Shown here piece after piece: positions 38,155-46,136 of a stretch of DNA of 64,000 bases. The notes under the pieces were generated by a model, which had not been told where the DNA came from, did not search any database, and was given only the letters and a program-made list of their open reading frames with translations. A program made the translations under genes and the position numbers. Origin of the DNA: Pseudomonadota bacterium (GTDB taxonomy: Bacteria > Pseudomonadota > Gammaproteobacteria > Burkholderiales > Burkholderiaceae_E); assembly GCA_963204785.1 (NCBI GenBank), contig CAUJHG010000029.1, positions 44,811-108,810 on the forward strand, in the 5' to 3' direction. How positions within the stretch are numbered: position 1 is the stretch's first letter; the number at the start of each line of letters is the position of its first letter.

Positions 38155-38883
38155 ATGACCAATCCGAGACCGTCCGCCCCCGATCCGCTCCGCGAGGACC
38201 CGGGCATCCCGCTGTCGCAGCGCATCCGCGAGCGGCTGCTGGCCGCACGCGAACGTTTCCACGCCAACGACAACATCGCCGCCTACATCGAGCCCGGCGA
38301 ACTGCCGCTGCTGCAGGCCGAGGTCGAGGAGCGCATGCTCGAGGTGCTCAGGAGCATGGTGATCGACACCGAGAGCGACCACAACACGCGCGAGACCGCG
38401 CGCAGGGTGGCGAAGATGTACCTGCGCGAGGTGTTCGCCGGCCGCTACAGCCCGATGCCCGCGGTCACGGAGTTCCCCAACGTCGAGCGGCTCAACGAGC
38501 TGATGATCGTCGGGCCGCTGAAGGTGCGCAGCGCCTGCTCGCACCACCTGTGCCCGATCATGGGCCGGCTCTGGTTCGGAGTCCTGCCGAACGAGCACTC
38601 GAACCTGATCGGGCTGTCCAAGTACGCGCGGCTTGCCGACTGGGTGATGAGCCGCCCGCAGATCCAGGAGGAGGCGGTGGTGCGCCTGGCCGACCTGGTG
38701 CAGCAGCGGGTGCAGCCCGACGGGCTGGCGATCGTGATGGAGGCCGACCACTTCTGCATGCACTGGCGCGGGGTCAAGGACACCGACTCGAGGATGACCA
38801 ACAGCGTGATGCGCGGGGCGTTCCTGAAGGACGCGAGCCTGCGCCGCGAATTCCTCGCGCTGCTGCGGCGCGAACAGCCCTGA
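38155..38883 (+). CDS. folE: GTP cyclohydrolase I
   Basis: 242 aa. The zinc and catalytic segment VRSACSHHLCPIMGRLWFG (about residue 122) and the later MEADHFCMHWRGVKDTDS (about residue 196), which supplies the third Cys ligand, are diagnostic. An N-terminal extension of about 35 residues precedes the core. It converts GTP to 7,8-dihydroneopterin triphosphate, the first step of folate and tetrahydrobiopterin synthesis. A BLUF photoreceptor gene follows after 13 bp. Confidence 0.93.
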   Translation: MTNPRPSAPDPLREDPGIPLSQRIRERLLAARERFHANDNIAAYIEPGELPLLQAEVEERMLEVLRSMVIDTESDHNTRETARRVAKMYLREVFAGRYSPMPAVTEFPNVERLNELMIVGPLKVRSACSHHLCPIMGRLWFGVLPNEHSNLIGLSKYARLADWVMSRPQIQEEAVVRLADLVQQRVQPDGLAIVMEADHFCMHWRGVKDTDSRMTNSVMRGAFLKDASLRREFLALLRREQP

Positions 38884-38896
38884 GGAGGACACGCCG

Positions 38897-39325
38897 ATGC
38901 TCGTCCACCTGCTCTACGCAAGCCGCGCCGGCGCGGCGATCGACCCCGGGACGATCGAATCGATCCTGCGGGCGTCCCGGACGCGCAACCCGGCGCTGGG
39001 CATCACCGGCGTGCTGTGCCACGCCGGCGACGTGTTCATGCAGCTGCTCGAGGGCGGGCGCGCGCCGGTCAACGAGCTCTACAACGCGATCGTGCGCGAT
39101 CCGCGCCACCGGGAGGTGATGCTGCTGCACTACCGCGAGGTGTCCGAGCGCAGCTTCGGGGGCTGGACCATGGGCCAGGTGCGACTGGATCGGATCAACC
39201 CTTCGCTGCTGCTGAAGTACTCGGAGACGCCGAAGTTCGACCCGTTCTCGGCGCCGGGCGAGGCCTCGATGGCGCTGCTGTGCGAACTGGTGGCGACCGC
39301 GCAGGTCGTCGGTCGCGCCGGCTGA
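38897..39325 (+). CDS. BLUF-domain blue-light sensor
   Basis: 142 aa single-domain BLUF protein. Photocycle residues are present: the Tyr in VHLLYASRAG (residue 7), the Asn in RTRNPALGITGVL (about residue 31), the Gln in DVFMQLLEGG (about residue 49), and the WTMGQ segment near residue 92. It should bind FAD and respond to blue light. AGGAGG is 8 bp before the ATG and only 13 bp separate it from folE, so the two are co-transcribed. With no fused output domain it probably acts through a protein partner. Confidence 0.9.
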   Translation: MLVHLLYASRAGAAIDPGTIESILRASRTRNPALGITGVLCHAGDVFMQLLEGGRAPVNELYNAIVRDPRHREVMLLHYREVSERSFGGWTMGQVRLDRINPSLLLKYSETPKFDPFSAPGEASMALLCELVATAQVVGRAG

Positions 39326-39329
39326 AGGT

Positions 39330-40556
39330 TCAGAGCCCGAGGGTCTCGCGCATCTGCGCGAAGCCCGCCAGCGCCGCATCGGCGAGCCGCCGGGCGGTGT
39401 GCGCGAGCGGGCGCGGGTCTGCCGCCAGCGCGCCGGACAGCGGATCGGCAAAGGCGTGCGCCGGCGCCACGCCCTGCAGCGCGCCCTCCTCCCAGGTCGC
39501 CGCATAGGCCGCCTGTTTTCCGGGCTCGCCGACAGGCGATCCCGGGGCGAGTCCGAGCCGCGGCAGCCCGAAGGCGGTGGCGACGATCCGGCCGTGCAGG
39601 CTGCTGCCGAGGTAGCCGCGGCTGCCGGCGATCAGCGCGCAGATCTCCCACAGCTGCAGGGACTCGAACACCCGCGTGCGCCCTGCCGGCAGCCGCGCCG
39701 CGAGGCGTCGGAGCACCTCGCTGTCGTCGTGCCAGGGCGCCGCCCCGGCCCGGAACAGGGCCACGCCGAGCCCGGTCCGATCGGTCAGCACAAGCAGCTG
39801 CGCCGCGATCTGCCCGAGGCTGCGGTCGTCGCCGAACTCGGCGGCCAGTTGCACCGCCAGGTAGCCGCGCGGGAAGGCCTGGCGCACCGCCCGGGGCGCC
39901 GGCGCGACCGCGGCGGCACGGATGCGCCCGCCGAACAGCGCGGCGACCGCCGCCGCAGGGTCCGGAACCAGCGCCGGGGTCAGCCCGGCGACGACAAGCC
40001 GGGCGTGGGTGCGCGCATCGCGCACTGCGAGGTGCTGCGCCCCGGCCAGCCGGTCGAACACCTCGGCGCGCATCGCCGCCGGGCAGCGGTCGAGTGCGAC
40101 GCCGCCCACGCCCAGGTAGCCGAAGCGGCTGCCCGGAGCGAAGAGCTCCGGCGGTGCGAGGTAGGGCGCGCGCGAGGCCAGCCGCAGCGTGCGGCGCACC
40201 CAGGCGCGACGCCGCGCGGGGCGCGCCTCGAGGAAGGCGATCGTCGCGGGGGCGGAATCGGCCGGCAGCAGCATCGCGGCCGCCTGCCAGGCGCTGCAGC
40301 TGAGGATCTCGCCGCCGACGTGCAGCACCGTGGCCGGGCGCTCGCCCAGCGTCGCGGCCAGCTCCGGCAGCGCGGCGACCGCGTGGCCGCCGAAGGCACG
40401 CAGATCGCGGGAGGTCAGCCCGGCGAAGTGGAGCTCGTGCCCGGGTAGCTGCGCCTGGGCGACGTGCGCGAAGAGCAGGTCGCCGAAGTTGTGCCGGTCG
40501 AAGGCGCCGAACAGGACGACCGATGGCCGCCCTGTCCGCGCCTGGCCGGCGTTCAC
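39330..40556 (-). CDS. Polysaccharide pyruvyl transferase family protein
   Basis: 408 aa GT-B-like protein. The start VVLFGAFDRHNFGDLLFA (residues 13-30) is the family N-G-D motif region, and the C-terminal SRGYLGSSLHGRIVATAFGLPRL (about residue 330) is the family signature. Such enzymes add pyruvate ketals to sugars in exopolysaccharide using phosphoenolpyruvate. The gene stands alone, without glycosyltransferases around it. It converges with the BLUF gene with only 4 bp between stops. Confidence 0.8.
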   Translation of the reverse strand: MNAGQARTGRPSVVLFGAFDRHNFGDLLFAHVAQAQLPGHELHFAGLTSRDLRAFGGHAVAALPELAATLGERPATVLHVGGEILSCSAWQAAAMLLPADSAPATIAFLEARPARRRAWVRRTLRLASRAPYLAPPELFAPGSRFGYLGVGGVALDRCPAAMRAEVFDRLAGAQHLAVRDARTHARLVVAGLTPALVPDPAAAVAALFGGRIRAAAVAPAPRAVRQAFPRGYLAVQLAAEFGDDRSLGQIAAQLLVLTDRTGLGVALFRAGAAPWHDDSEVLRRLAARLPAGRTRVFESLQLWEICALIAGSRGYLGSSLHGRIVATAFGLPRLGLAPGSPVGEPGKQAAYAATWEEGALQGVAPAHAFADPLSGALAADPRPLAHTARRLADAALAGFAQMRETLGL

Positions 40557-40563
40557 CGCGGGC

Positions 40564-41541
40564 TCAGCCCCGCGCCAGTCCGACCAGGCGCTTGTTGATG
40601 ATCTCGTCGGCCTGCGACATGATCCGATCGATCAGCTCCTTGCAGCTCGGGATGTCGTTGATCAGACCCGCGACCATGCCGCAGCTCCAGGCGCCCGCCT
40701 CCATCTCGCCGTCGAGCATCACCTTCGGGTAGATGCCGGCGACCTGGTCGACGATGTCGTCGATCTTCAGCGCGTCGCCCTTCTCGCGCTCGATCTGCAG
40801 CAGCCGCTCGACGCCCGAGTTGTTCAGCACCCGCTCGGTGTTGCGCAGCTTGCGCATGATCAGGCGCGTGTCGAGCTCCGAGGCCGCGACGATCGCCTTC
40901 TTCACGTTCTCGTGCACCGGCGCCTCTTTCGTGGCGATGAAGCGGGTGCCCATGTTGATGCCCTCGGCGCCCAGCGCCAGCGCGCCCACCAGGCTGCGCC
41001 CGTCGGCCATCCCGCCGGAGGCGATGAACGGGATCTTCAGCTCCTCGGCCGCGCGCGGCAGCAGGATGAAGTTGGGCACGTCGTCCTCGCCCGGGTGGCC
41101 GCCGCACTCGAAGCCGTCGACGCTCACCGCGTCGCAGCCGATCGCCTCGGCCTTCAGCGAGTGGCGCACCGAGGTGCACTTGTGGATCACCTTGATGCCG
41201 GCCGCCTTCATCTGCGCCATGTAGGCTTCGGGGTTGCGGCCCGCGGTCTCCACCGCCTTGACCCCGCCTTCGATGATCGCCTGGATGTACTCCGGATACG
41301 GCGGCTTGGCGAAGGTGGGCAGGAAGGTGAGGTTGACGCCGAAGGGCTTGTCGGTCATCTCGCGGCAGCGCGCGATCTCCCTGGCGAGCAGTTCGGGGGT
41401 CTTCTGCGTCAGGCCGGTGATGATCCCCAGGCCGCCCGCGTTGGACACGGCCGCGGCGAGCTCGGCGAAGCCCACGAAGTGCATGCCGCCCTGGACGATC
41501 GGGTGCTGGATGCCCAGCATCTCGGTGATGCGCGTCTTCAT
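40564..41541 (-). CDS. Nitronate monooxygenase (2-nitropropane dioxygenase family)
   Basis: 325 aa TIM-barrel FMN protein from ATG 41541 with GAGGAT upstream. It starts TRITEMLGIQHPIVQGGM and has GGLGIITGL, FGVNLTFLP, the VDGFECGGHPG box with the conserved His (about residue 133), IPFIASGGMADG and GTRFIATKEAP. These are the class II nitronate monooxygenase motifs. It oxidises alkyl nitronates to carbonyls, or acts as an enoyl reductase-like flavoenzyme in some relatives. It ends 7 bp before the pyruvyl-transferase start, so the two may share a transcript. Confidence 0.88.
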   Translation of the reverse strand: MKTRITEMLGIQHPIVQGGMHFVGFAELAAAVSNAGGLGIITGLTQKTPELLAREIARCREMTDKPFGVNLTFLPTFAKPPYPEYIQAIIEGGVKAVETAGRNPEAYMAQMKAAGIKVIHKCTSVRHSLKAEAIGCDAVSVDGFECGGHPGEDDVPNFILLPRAAEELKIPFIASGGMADGRSLVGALALGAEGINMGTRFIATKEAPVHENVKKAIVAASELDTRLIMRKLRNTERVLNNSGVERLLQIEREKGDALKIDDIVDQVAGIYPKVMLDGEMEAGAWSCGMVAGLINDIPSCKELIDRIMSQADEIINKRLVGLARG

Positions 41542-41765
41542 CGGTGAATCCTCTGGTCTGGTGTTGGGGTGTTGGGGAGGCGTTGGAGGGCAGCGGCATC
41601 GGCTGCGCCCGGCTCGGGCGACCGCCGGCAGACGCCGCAGCCCTCGTGACCCCTGAATCCTACCGCAGGCATCCGGCTGCACGTCCGCGCACGGGCCAGC
41701 GAGCGTGCCGCGTGCGTGAGTGCGATGATCCGCCCCGACCCGATCCGGACCGACACCGCAATCCC

Positions 41766-42167
41766 ATGACCCCATCCGGGCACGACCGCCCTCCCCGACC
41801 GCAGCGCATCTCCCCGGTACCGATCGCCCGCCTGGCCTTCGTCGCCGCGCTCGTCGCGGTGCTCGTGGCCGCGCTGCTGCCGACCGCGGCGCTGCCCCCG
41901 GTGCACTCGGGATGGGACAAGGCCGACCACGCGCTGGCCTGGCTGGCGCTCGGACTCCTTGGAATGATCGGCTGGCCGGGGCGCGCCCCGGCAGTGCTGG
42001 CCGGCCTGCTCGTCTACGGCGGCGCGATCGAGCTGCTGCAGGGCTTCACCGGGTGGCGGCACGCGGAGTGGGCGGACCTGCTCGCCGATGCGCTCGGCCT
42101 GGTGGCGGCGCTCGCCGTGCGCGTCGGCGCCGCCATCGCGGTGCGCGCCGCGCGGCGGTGTCGCTGA
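41766..42167 (+). CDS. VanZ-like membrane protein
   Basis: 133 aa with four hydrophobic segments. The VanZ pattern is clear: WDKADHALAWLALG after the first helix and ELLQGFTGWRHAEWADLLADALG before the last, giving the conserved D-K-x2-H, E-x2-Q and R-x4-D-x4-D-x2-G residues. Function in Gram-negatives is unknown; the family name comes from teicoplanin resistance VanZ. A 224-bp divergent region separates it from the nitronate monooxygenase gene. Confidence 0.83.
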   Translation: MTPSGHDRPPRPQRISPVPIARLAFVAALVAVLVAALLPTAALPPVHSGWDKADHALAWLALGLLGMIGWPGRAPAVLAGLLVYGGAIELLQGFTGWRHAEWADLLADALGLVAALAVRVGAAIAVRAARRCR

Positions 42168-42251
42168 CGCACAGGCCGCCGGGACAGTTCACCGGAGCAG
42201 CGCAGGCCGTTTCGCCCGGCGCCCCGTCGGCCCGGGCAGGTGGCGCGCCAC

Positions 42252-42614
42252 TCAGCCGGCGTGCCCGGGCCAGTTGCGCAGTTCCCCCGCCAGCGCCTGC
42301 GGGACCTCGATCTCGAAGCCCAGGATCGCGGCCGACAGCGCCTTGCCGTAGTTGTCCAGGCACAGGCTGCGCGAGACCCCGCCACCCAGCGCACCATGGC
42401 AGACGAAGTTCAGCGCCAGCAGGTTGGGCGCCTCGTAGCGCAGCACTTCGCCCCGGATCGCGCCGCGGTAATGGGCGGCGAAGCGCTCGGCGCTGAGCTG
42501 CTCGTGCAGGAGCCGGTAGAGCGCCGGGGTGTAGGCGAAGACCGCGATGTTGGAGATGTCGCCCTTGTCGCCGGAACGGGCGTGGGCCAGGTGCTGGAGC
42601 AGGACGCGCATCAT
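42252..42614 (-). CDS. AtuA C-terminal-domain-like protein (separate small subunit)
   Basis: 120 aa; starts MMRVLLQHLAHARSGDKGDI and contains ALNFVCHGALGGGVSRSLCLDNYGK. In many acyclic terpene utilization proteins the sequence H-A-R-S-G-D-K-G begins the C-terminal AtuA-like domain; here that domain is a free-standing gene. It lies 17 bp after the larger AtuA gene on the same strand. The pair probably forms a two-subunit version of the protein. Biochemical activity of the family is poorly defined. Confidence 0.82.
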   Translation of the reverse strand: MMRVLLQHLAHARSGDKGDISNIAVFAYTPALYRLLHEQLSAERFAAHYRGAIRGEVLRYEAPNLLALNFVCHGALGGGVSRSLCLDNYGKALSAAILGFEIEVPQALAGELRNWPGHAG

Positions 42615-42631
42615 CGGACTCCGCGGGTGTC

Positions 42632-43987
42632 TCAGCTCTGGAACCAGCGCAGCGTCGCCGGCACCTTGTCGCGCGCAACCAGCGACGACCACACGCCGAT
42701 GATCTCGCGGGTGCGATCCTGGTGCGGCACGCGCTTGCCGGTGTGCGACACGCCCGAGACCGCCATCGCATCGACCTCGCGGCCGACCTTCATCGCCTCC
42801 TCGCGGCTGCGGGTGCGCGCGGCGACGCGCACCGCGACCTCGTAGGGTTCGGGCGCGCCCACGGGCGTTGCCTCGCCGTGGATCGCGTTCAGGCCGAGGA
42901 AGTCGATGCGCAGCTCCTCGGCGTCCAGCCCGACGATCCGGAAGCGCTCCTCGAGGATGCGCCGTGCCAGGCGCGCGCGGCGCAGCGCACCGGGCCCCGC
43001 GTAGAAGAACATGTCCTCGCCGATGAAGCCCTCGGTGCAGCCCAGCGAGACCTTCAGCGTCGCGGTGCGCGGCTTGCCGCCGATCCCGGACACGCGCACG
43101 CGGTCCGGTCCGATCTGCTCGAGCCGGGCCGTGGTGAAGTCGACGACCGCGTCGGGCGTGATGTAGCTGGCAGGGTCGTGCACCTCGTAGAGCATCTGCT
43201 CGCGCACCGTCTGCAGCGTGACCGCGCCGCCGGTTCCGGGGAGCTTGGTGATCACTGCGCTGCCGTCGGCGTGCGCCTCGGCGATCGGGAAGGCGAGATT
43301 CCAGGGCTCGGGCACGTCCTTGAAGCCCGGGTCGGCGAAGTAGCCGCCGGTCACCTGCGCACCGCACTCGAGCAGGTGGCCGATCCCGCTGCCGGCGCCA
43401 AGCCGCGCGTGGTCCAGCGGGTCCCAGCCGAACTCGTGCATCATCGGAGCCAGGAACAGCGAAGGATCCGCCACGCGGCCGGTCACCACGATCCGGGCGC
43501 CCTCGCGCAGCGCCTGCACGATCGGCTCGGCGCCCAGGTAGGCCTCGGCCGAGATCAGCGTCGAGGCAAGCGACGCGGTGGGCTGGCCGTTCTCGAGGAT
43601 GCGATCGGTGAGCCCGAGCACGCGCTCGGTGATCAGGCTGCCATTGACCGCCGCCACCCTGACGCCGGGGAAACCGAGTTCACGCAGCCAGTGGACGATG
43701 CGCTGCGCGGCCCCGTCCGGGTTGATCCAGCCCTGGTTGGAGACGATCCGCGTGCCCTGGCGCATGCACGCGGGCAGCACCGCGCGCATCCGGTCGTCCA
43801 GCCAGGTGTCGTAGCCGGGGAAGGAGGGATCGCGGCGCGCGCGCACCTGGGCCGCCGAGACGGTGGCCTCGGCCATGGTCTCGAAGCAGAGGTAGTCGAG
43901 CTCGCCCCGCTCGGCGTTCAGCGCGGCAGGCTCGATGCGATCGCCCCACCAGGCAGAGCCCGCACCGATGCGGATCACGCGGTCCAT
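42632..43987 (-). CDS. AtuA family protein (acyclic terpene utilization, DUF1446)
   Basis: 451 aa. Begins VIRIGAGSAWWGDRIEPA and has DYLCFETMAEATVS, RIVSNQGWINPDGAAQ and VTGGYFADPGFKDVPEP, all DUF1446/AtuA landmarks. AtuA belongs to the citronellol/geraniol catabolic cluster of pseudomonads, though homologs occur widely in acyl-CoA catabolism. Here it sits between an acyl-CoA thioesterase (13 bp upstream) and its C-terminal partner gene, so an acyl-CoA-linked role is likely. Terpene genes such as atuC/atuF are not in the window. Confidence 0.85.
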   Translation of the reverse strand: MDRVIRIGAGSAWWGDRIEPAALNAERGELDYLCFETMAEATVSAAQVRARRDPSFPGYDTWLDDRMRAVLPACMRQGTRIVSNQGWINPDGAAQRIVHWLRELGFPGVRVAAVNGSLITERVLGLTDRILENGQPTASLASTLISAEAYLGAEPIVQALREGARIVVTGRVADPSLFLAPMMHEFGWDPLDHARLGAGSGIGHLLECGAQVTGGYFADPGFKDVPEPWNLAFPIAEAHADGSAVITKLPGTGGAVTLQTVREQMLYEVHDPASYITPDAVVDFTTARLEQIGPDRVRVSGIGGKPRTATLKVSLGCTEGFIGEDMFFYAGPGALRRARLARRILEERFRIVGLDAEELRIDFLGLNAIHGEATPVGAPEPYEVAVRVAARTRSREEAMKVGREVDAMAVSGVSHTGKRVPHQDRTREIIGVWSSLVARDKVPATLRWFQS

Positions 43988-44000
43988 GCGCCGTCTCCCG

Positions 44001-44849
44001 TCATTCCCTGAACCAGACGATCTGGTGGGTGGTGGCCAGCAGTTCGCGGGCGTCGGACCAGATCTGCCCTTCCTGGTCGAAGAAGCCTGCCGATGCGACC
44101 CGTCCCTGCGCGCTGGCCAGCAGGTGGCGCGCGCCGTTGCGTGCGAGGGTCGCCGCCGGCTGGTGGAAGTACACGTTCAGCGACACCGTGCCGATCGGGA
44201 CGAACTTCGGCCGGCGCAGGTACAGGCGCGGGAAGAACACGTCGCAGATCGCCGCCAGCGAGGCGAAGTCCAGCGGGCGCTCGGGCAGGTCGGCAACCCA
44301 GAGGTGGGTGACGCTGTCCTCGTTCTCGTGCAGCGGCCGCCCGCGCAGGTAGCGCATGTCGTAGCGATCGAGCCAGGTCACGTTGCTGCGGTGGCGCGTG
44401 CGCGCGCACTCGGCGGCCGGCGGCGCAGGCGGCGGCGTGGCCTCGGTGAGCGCGAAGGTGTCGCGGCGCACCGCGCTCACGAGGAGCGCGCTGGCCGCGA
44501 GCTCGCGCTGCGGGCCCTGCACCAGCTCGATCGCCCAGTGCTGGCTGCTGCGGTTCGAGCGCAGCAGCCGCGGTTCGACGCTGAAGCCGCCCTCGCGCAC
44601 CGGGCCGGCGAAGTTGACGGTCAGCGACAGCGGATCACCCAGCCGCTCGGGGCGGAGCATCACCGAGTTGAGCATCACCGCAGCGGTGATCCCGCCGAAC
44701 GGTCCCACCTGGTTCCAGAAGCCAGCGTGAGTGGCGCCGCGGAAGCGGCCGTCGGCCAGCGCCTCGAGGCGGATCGCCTCGTCGAAGGGATGGGGCGCGC
44801 TGCTCGGGTCCGTGGCTGGCGCTTCGGTGCGGATCGGGGTGGCGGACAT
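44001..44849 (-). CDS. Acyl-CoA thioesterase family protein (double hotdog)
   Basis: 282 aa. The N-terminal hotdog has RGATHAGFWNQVGPFGGITAA (about residue 40) and SLTVNFAGPVREG; the C-terminal repeat has GTVSLNVYFHQPAA and GFFDQEGQIWSDARELLATT, which are TesB/4HBT_3-like. It hydrolyses acyl-CoA to free acid and CoA. The position 13 bp upstream of the AtuA gene places it in the same operon. Acyl chain specificity unknown. Confidence 0.82.
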   Translation of the reverse strand: MSATPIRTEAPATDPSSAPHPFDEAIRLEALADGRFRGATHAGFWNQVGPFGGITAAVMLNSVMLRPERLGDPLSLTVNFAGPVREGGFSVEPRLLRSNRSSQHWAIELVQGPQRELAASALLVSAVRRDTFALTEATPPPAPPAAECARTRHRSNVTWLDRYDMRYLRGRPLHENEDSVTHLWVADLPERPLDFASLAAICDVFFPRLYLRRPKFVPIGTVSLNVYFHQPAATLARNGARHLLASAQGRVASAGFFDQEGQIWSDARELLATTHQIVWFRE

Positions 44850-44889
44850 CGGAATCAGGGACGGATTGCGCGGATCGCCCCCGATCTTA

Positions 44890-44913
44890 CTGCGGGGCGC
44901 ACCCGCCCCGCAG
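44890..44913. terminator. Strong hairpin between trxC and the thioesterase gene
   Basis: Perfect 10-bp stem CTGCGGGGCG / CGCCCCGCAG with a 4-nt loop. It lies after the trxC stop in the direction of transcription. No T-tract follows on the minus strand, so it may attenuate or stabilise mRNA rather than fully terminate. Confidence 0.4.
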
Positions 44914-44927
44914 GCCAGGCCCGCGGA

Positions 44928-45368
44928 TCAGGCCCGCGGGGCGCCAGCCAGCTGCTGCTCGACCCAGCGCACCAGCTCGCGCGCCGGCATCGCTCCGCTG
45001 ACCCGGGCGAGCTCCCGGCCGCCGGCAAACAGTGCCAGGGTCGGGATGCTGCGGATGCGAAGCCGCGCGGAGAGGTTCGGCGCGGCTTCGGTGTCGACCT
45101 TCGCGAACAGCACGCTGCCCTTCATCGTCCGGGCGGCTTCGGCGAACTGCGGCGCCATCGCCCGGCAGGGGCCGCACCACTCGGCCCAGAAGTCCACCAG
45201 CACCGGCAGCTCGTTGCGCTGCACGAAACGCTCGAAGCGCGCCTCGTCCAGGGCCACTGGCTGGCCGTCGAGCAGCGGGCCGCCGCATCGGCCGCAGACC
45301 GGCAGATCGTTCAGGCGCGCCTCGGGCACGCGGTTGACGGTGTCGCAATTGGGGCAGACGAGTTCCAT
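44928..45368 (-). CDS. trxC: Thioredoxin 2 (zinc-ribbon thioredoxin TrxC)
   Basis: 146 aa. An N-terminal zinc ribbon with CPNC (residues 5-8) and CGRC (about residues 25-28) precedes a thioredoxin domain whose active site is FWAEWCGPCRAM (about residue 62). The cis-Pro is in IRSIPTLALF. This is the TrxC architecture: a cytoplasmic disulfide reductase, often induced by oxidative stress. It diverges from the GDT1-type gene and is the first gene before the thioesterase/AtuA group, separated from it by a strong hairpin. Confidence 0.93.
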   Translation of the reverse strand: MELVCPNCDTVNRVPEARLNDLPVCGRCGGPLLDGQPVALDEARFERFVQRNELPVLVDFWAEWCGPCRAMAPQFAEAARTMKGSVLFAKVDTEAAPNLSARLRIRSIPTLALFAGGRELARVSGAMPARELVRWVEQQLAGAPRA

Positions 45369-45487
45369 TCGAGGCTCCGTGTGGCTTGCAATGGAGTTCG
45401 GGGCGATCTCCCCGATCTCAAGCCTCGTCAGGCCTGCGCCGGCAACCGCCAGCAGGCTCGGGCCAGCACGCTGCGCCGCACAGCGGC

Positions 45488-45535
45488 TATAATCGAGGGT
45501 TTGGTCGGGCGCGGGCCGCCCTGGGGGGCCCGCGC
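45488..45535 (+). promoter_or_regulatory. Promoter -10 and structured leader of the GDT1-type transporter
   Basis: TATAAT (45488-45493) is a perfect -10 box; no good -35 is seen 17 bp upstream. The short predicted leader contains the perfect 9-bp stem GCGCGGGCC / GGCCCGCGC (45509-45517 and 45527-45535, 9-nt loop), which ends one base before the TTG start. The only purine-rich ribosome site, the G-run at 45523-45528, lies in the loop and 3' arm. The hairpin would therefore occlude translation initiation. The yybP-ykoY manganese riboswitch core was looked for and not seen. Confidence 0.5.
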
Positions 45536-45536
45536 A

Positions 45537-46112
45537 TTGGAAGCCTTTCTCGTCTCCACCGGCATCGTCGCGCTCGCGGAGGTCGGGGACAAGACCCAGC
45601 TGCTGTCCTTCGTGCTGGCCGCCCGCTACCGGCAGCCCCTGCAGATCGTCCTCGGCATCCTGGCAGCCACCCTGCTCAATCACGCGCTCGCGGGCGCGCT
45701 GGGCACGCTGATCACCGGCTGGCTCGGCCCGCAGACCCTGCGCTGGGTGCTCGGCGGATCCTTTCTCGCGATGGCCGCCTGGGTTCTGATCCCCGACCGC
45801 CTCGACGAGGGCGAGACGCGCCTGCCGCGGCTCGGAGTCTTCGGCGCGACCCTCGTCGCCTTCTTCCTCGCCGAGATGGGCGACAAGACCCAGGTCGCGA
45901 CAGTGGCCCTGGCAGCGCGTTACGCGGCCTTCGGGCCGGTGGTCATCGGCACGACGATGGGGATGATGGCGGCCAACGCCCCTGCCGTGCTGTTCGGCGA
46001 ACGCATCTCGCGGCGCGTTCCGGTGCACGCTGTGCACCGCATCGCCGCAGCGGTGTTCGCGGTGCTGGGCGTATCGGCGCTGCTGGGCGGAGCCGACGCG
46101 CTGTTCGACTGA
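45537..46112 (+). CDS. TMEM165/GDT1 (UPF0016) family Mn/Ca exporter
   Basis: 191 aa from TTG 45537, chosen because the family starts with exactly MEAFL(V/L)STG... Two homologous halves each carry the E-x-G-D-K-T motif: ALAEVGDKTQLLSF (about residue 13) and FLAEMGDKTQVATV (about residue 115), the cation-binding sites. Six to seven membrane segments. Bacterial members export Mn(II) and protect against its excess. The start codon is directly preceded by a stable hairpin. No metal regulator gene is adjacent. Confidence 0.87.
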   Translation: MEAFLVSTGIVALAEVGDKTQLLSFVLAARYRQPLQIVLGILAATLLNHALAGALGTLITGWLGPQTLRWVLGGSFLAMAAWVLIPDRLDEGETRLPRLGVFGATLVAFFLAEMGDKTQVATVALAARYAAFGPVVIGTTMGMMAANAPAVLFGERISRRVPVHAVHRIAAAVFAVLGVSALLGGADALFD

Positions 46113-46136
46113 GCATGCCCAGGTACGGAATCGGCA

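Noticed and set aside
45400..45536. yybP-ykoY manganese riboswitch upstream of the GDT1-type gene
   Set aside because: The leader after the TATAAT box is only about 40 nt and lacks the conserved paired loops of that riboswitch; only a single GC hairpin is visible.
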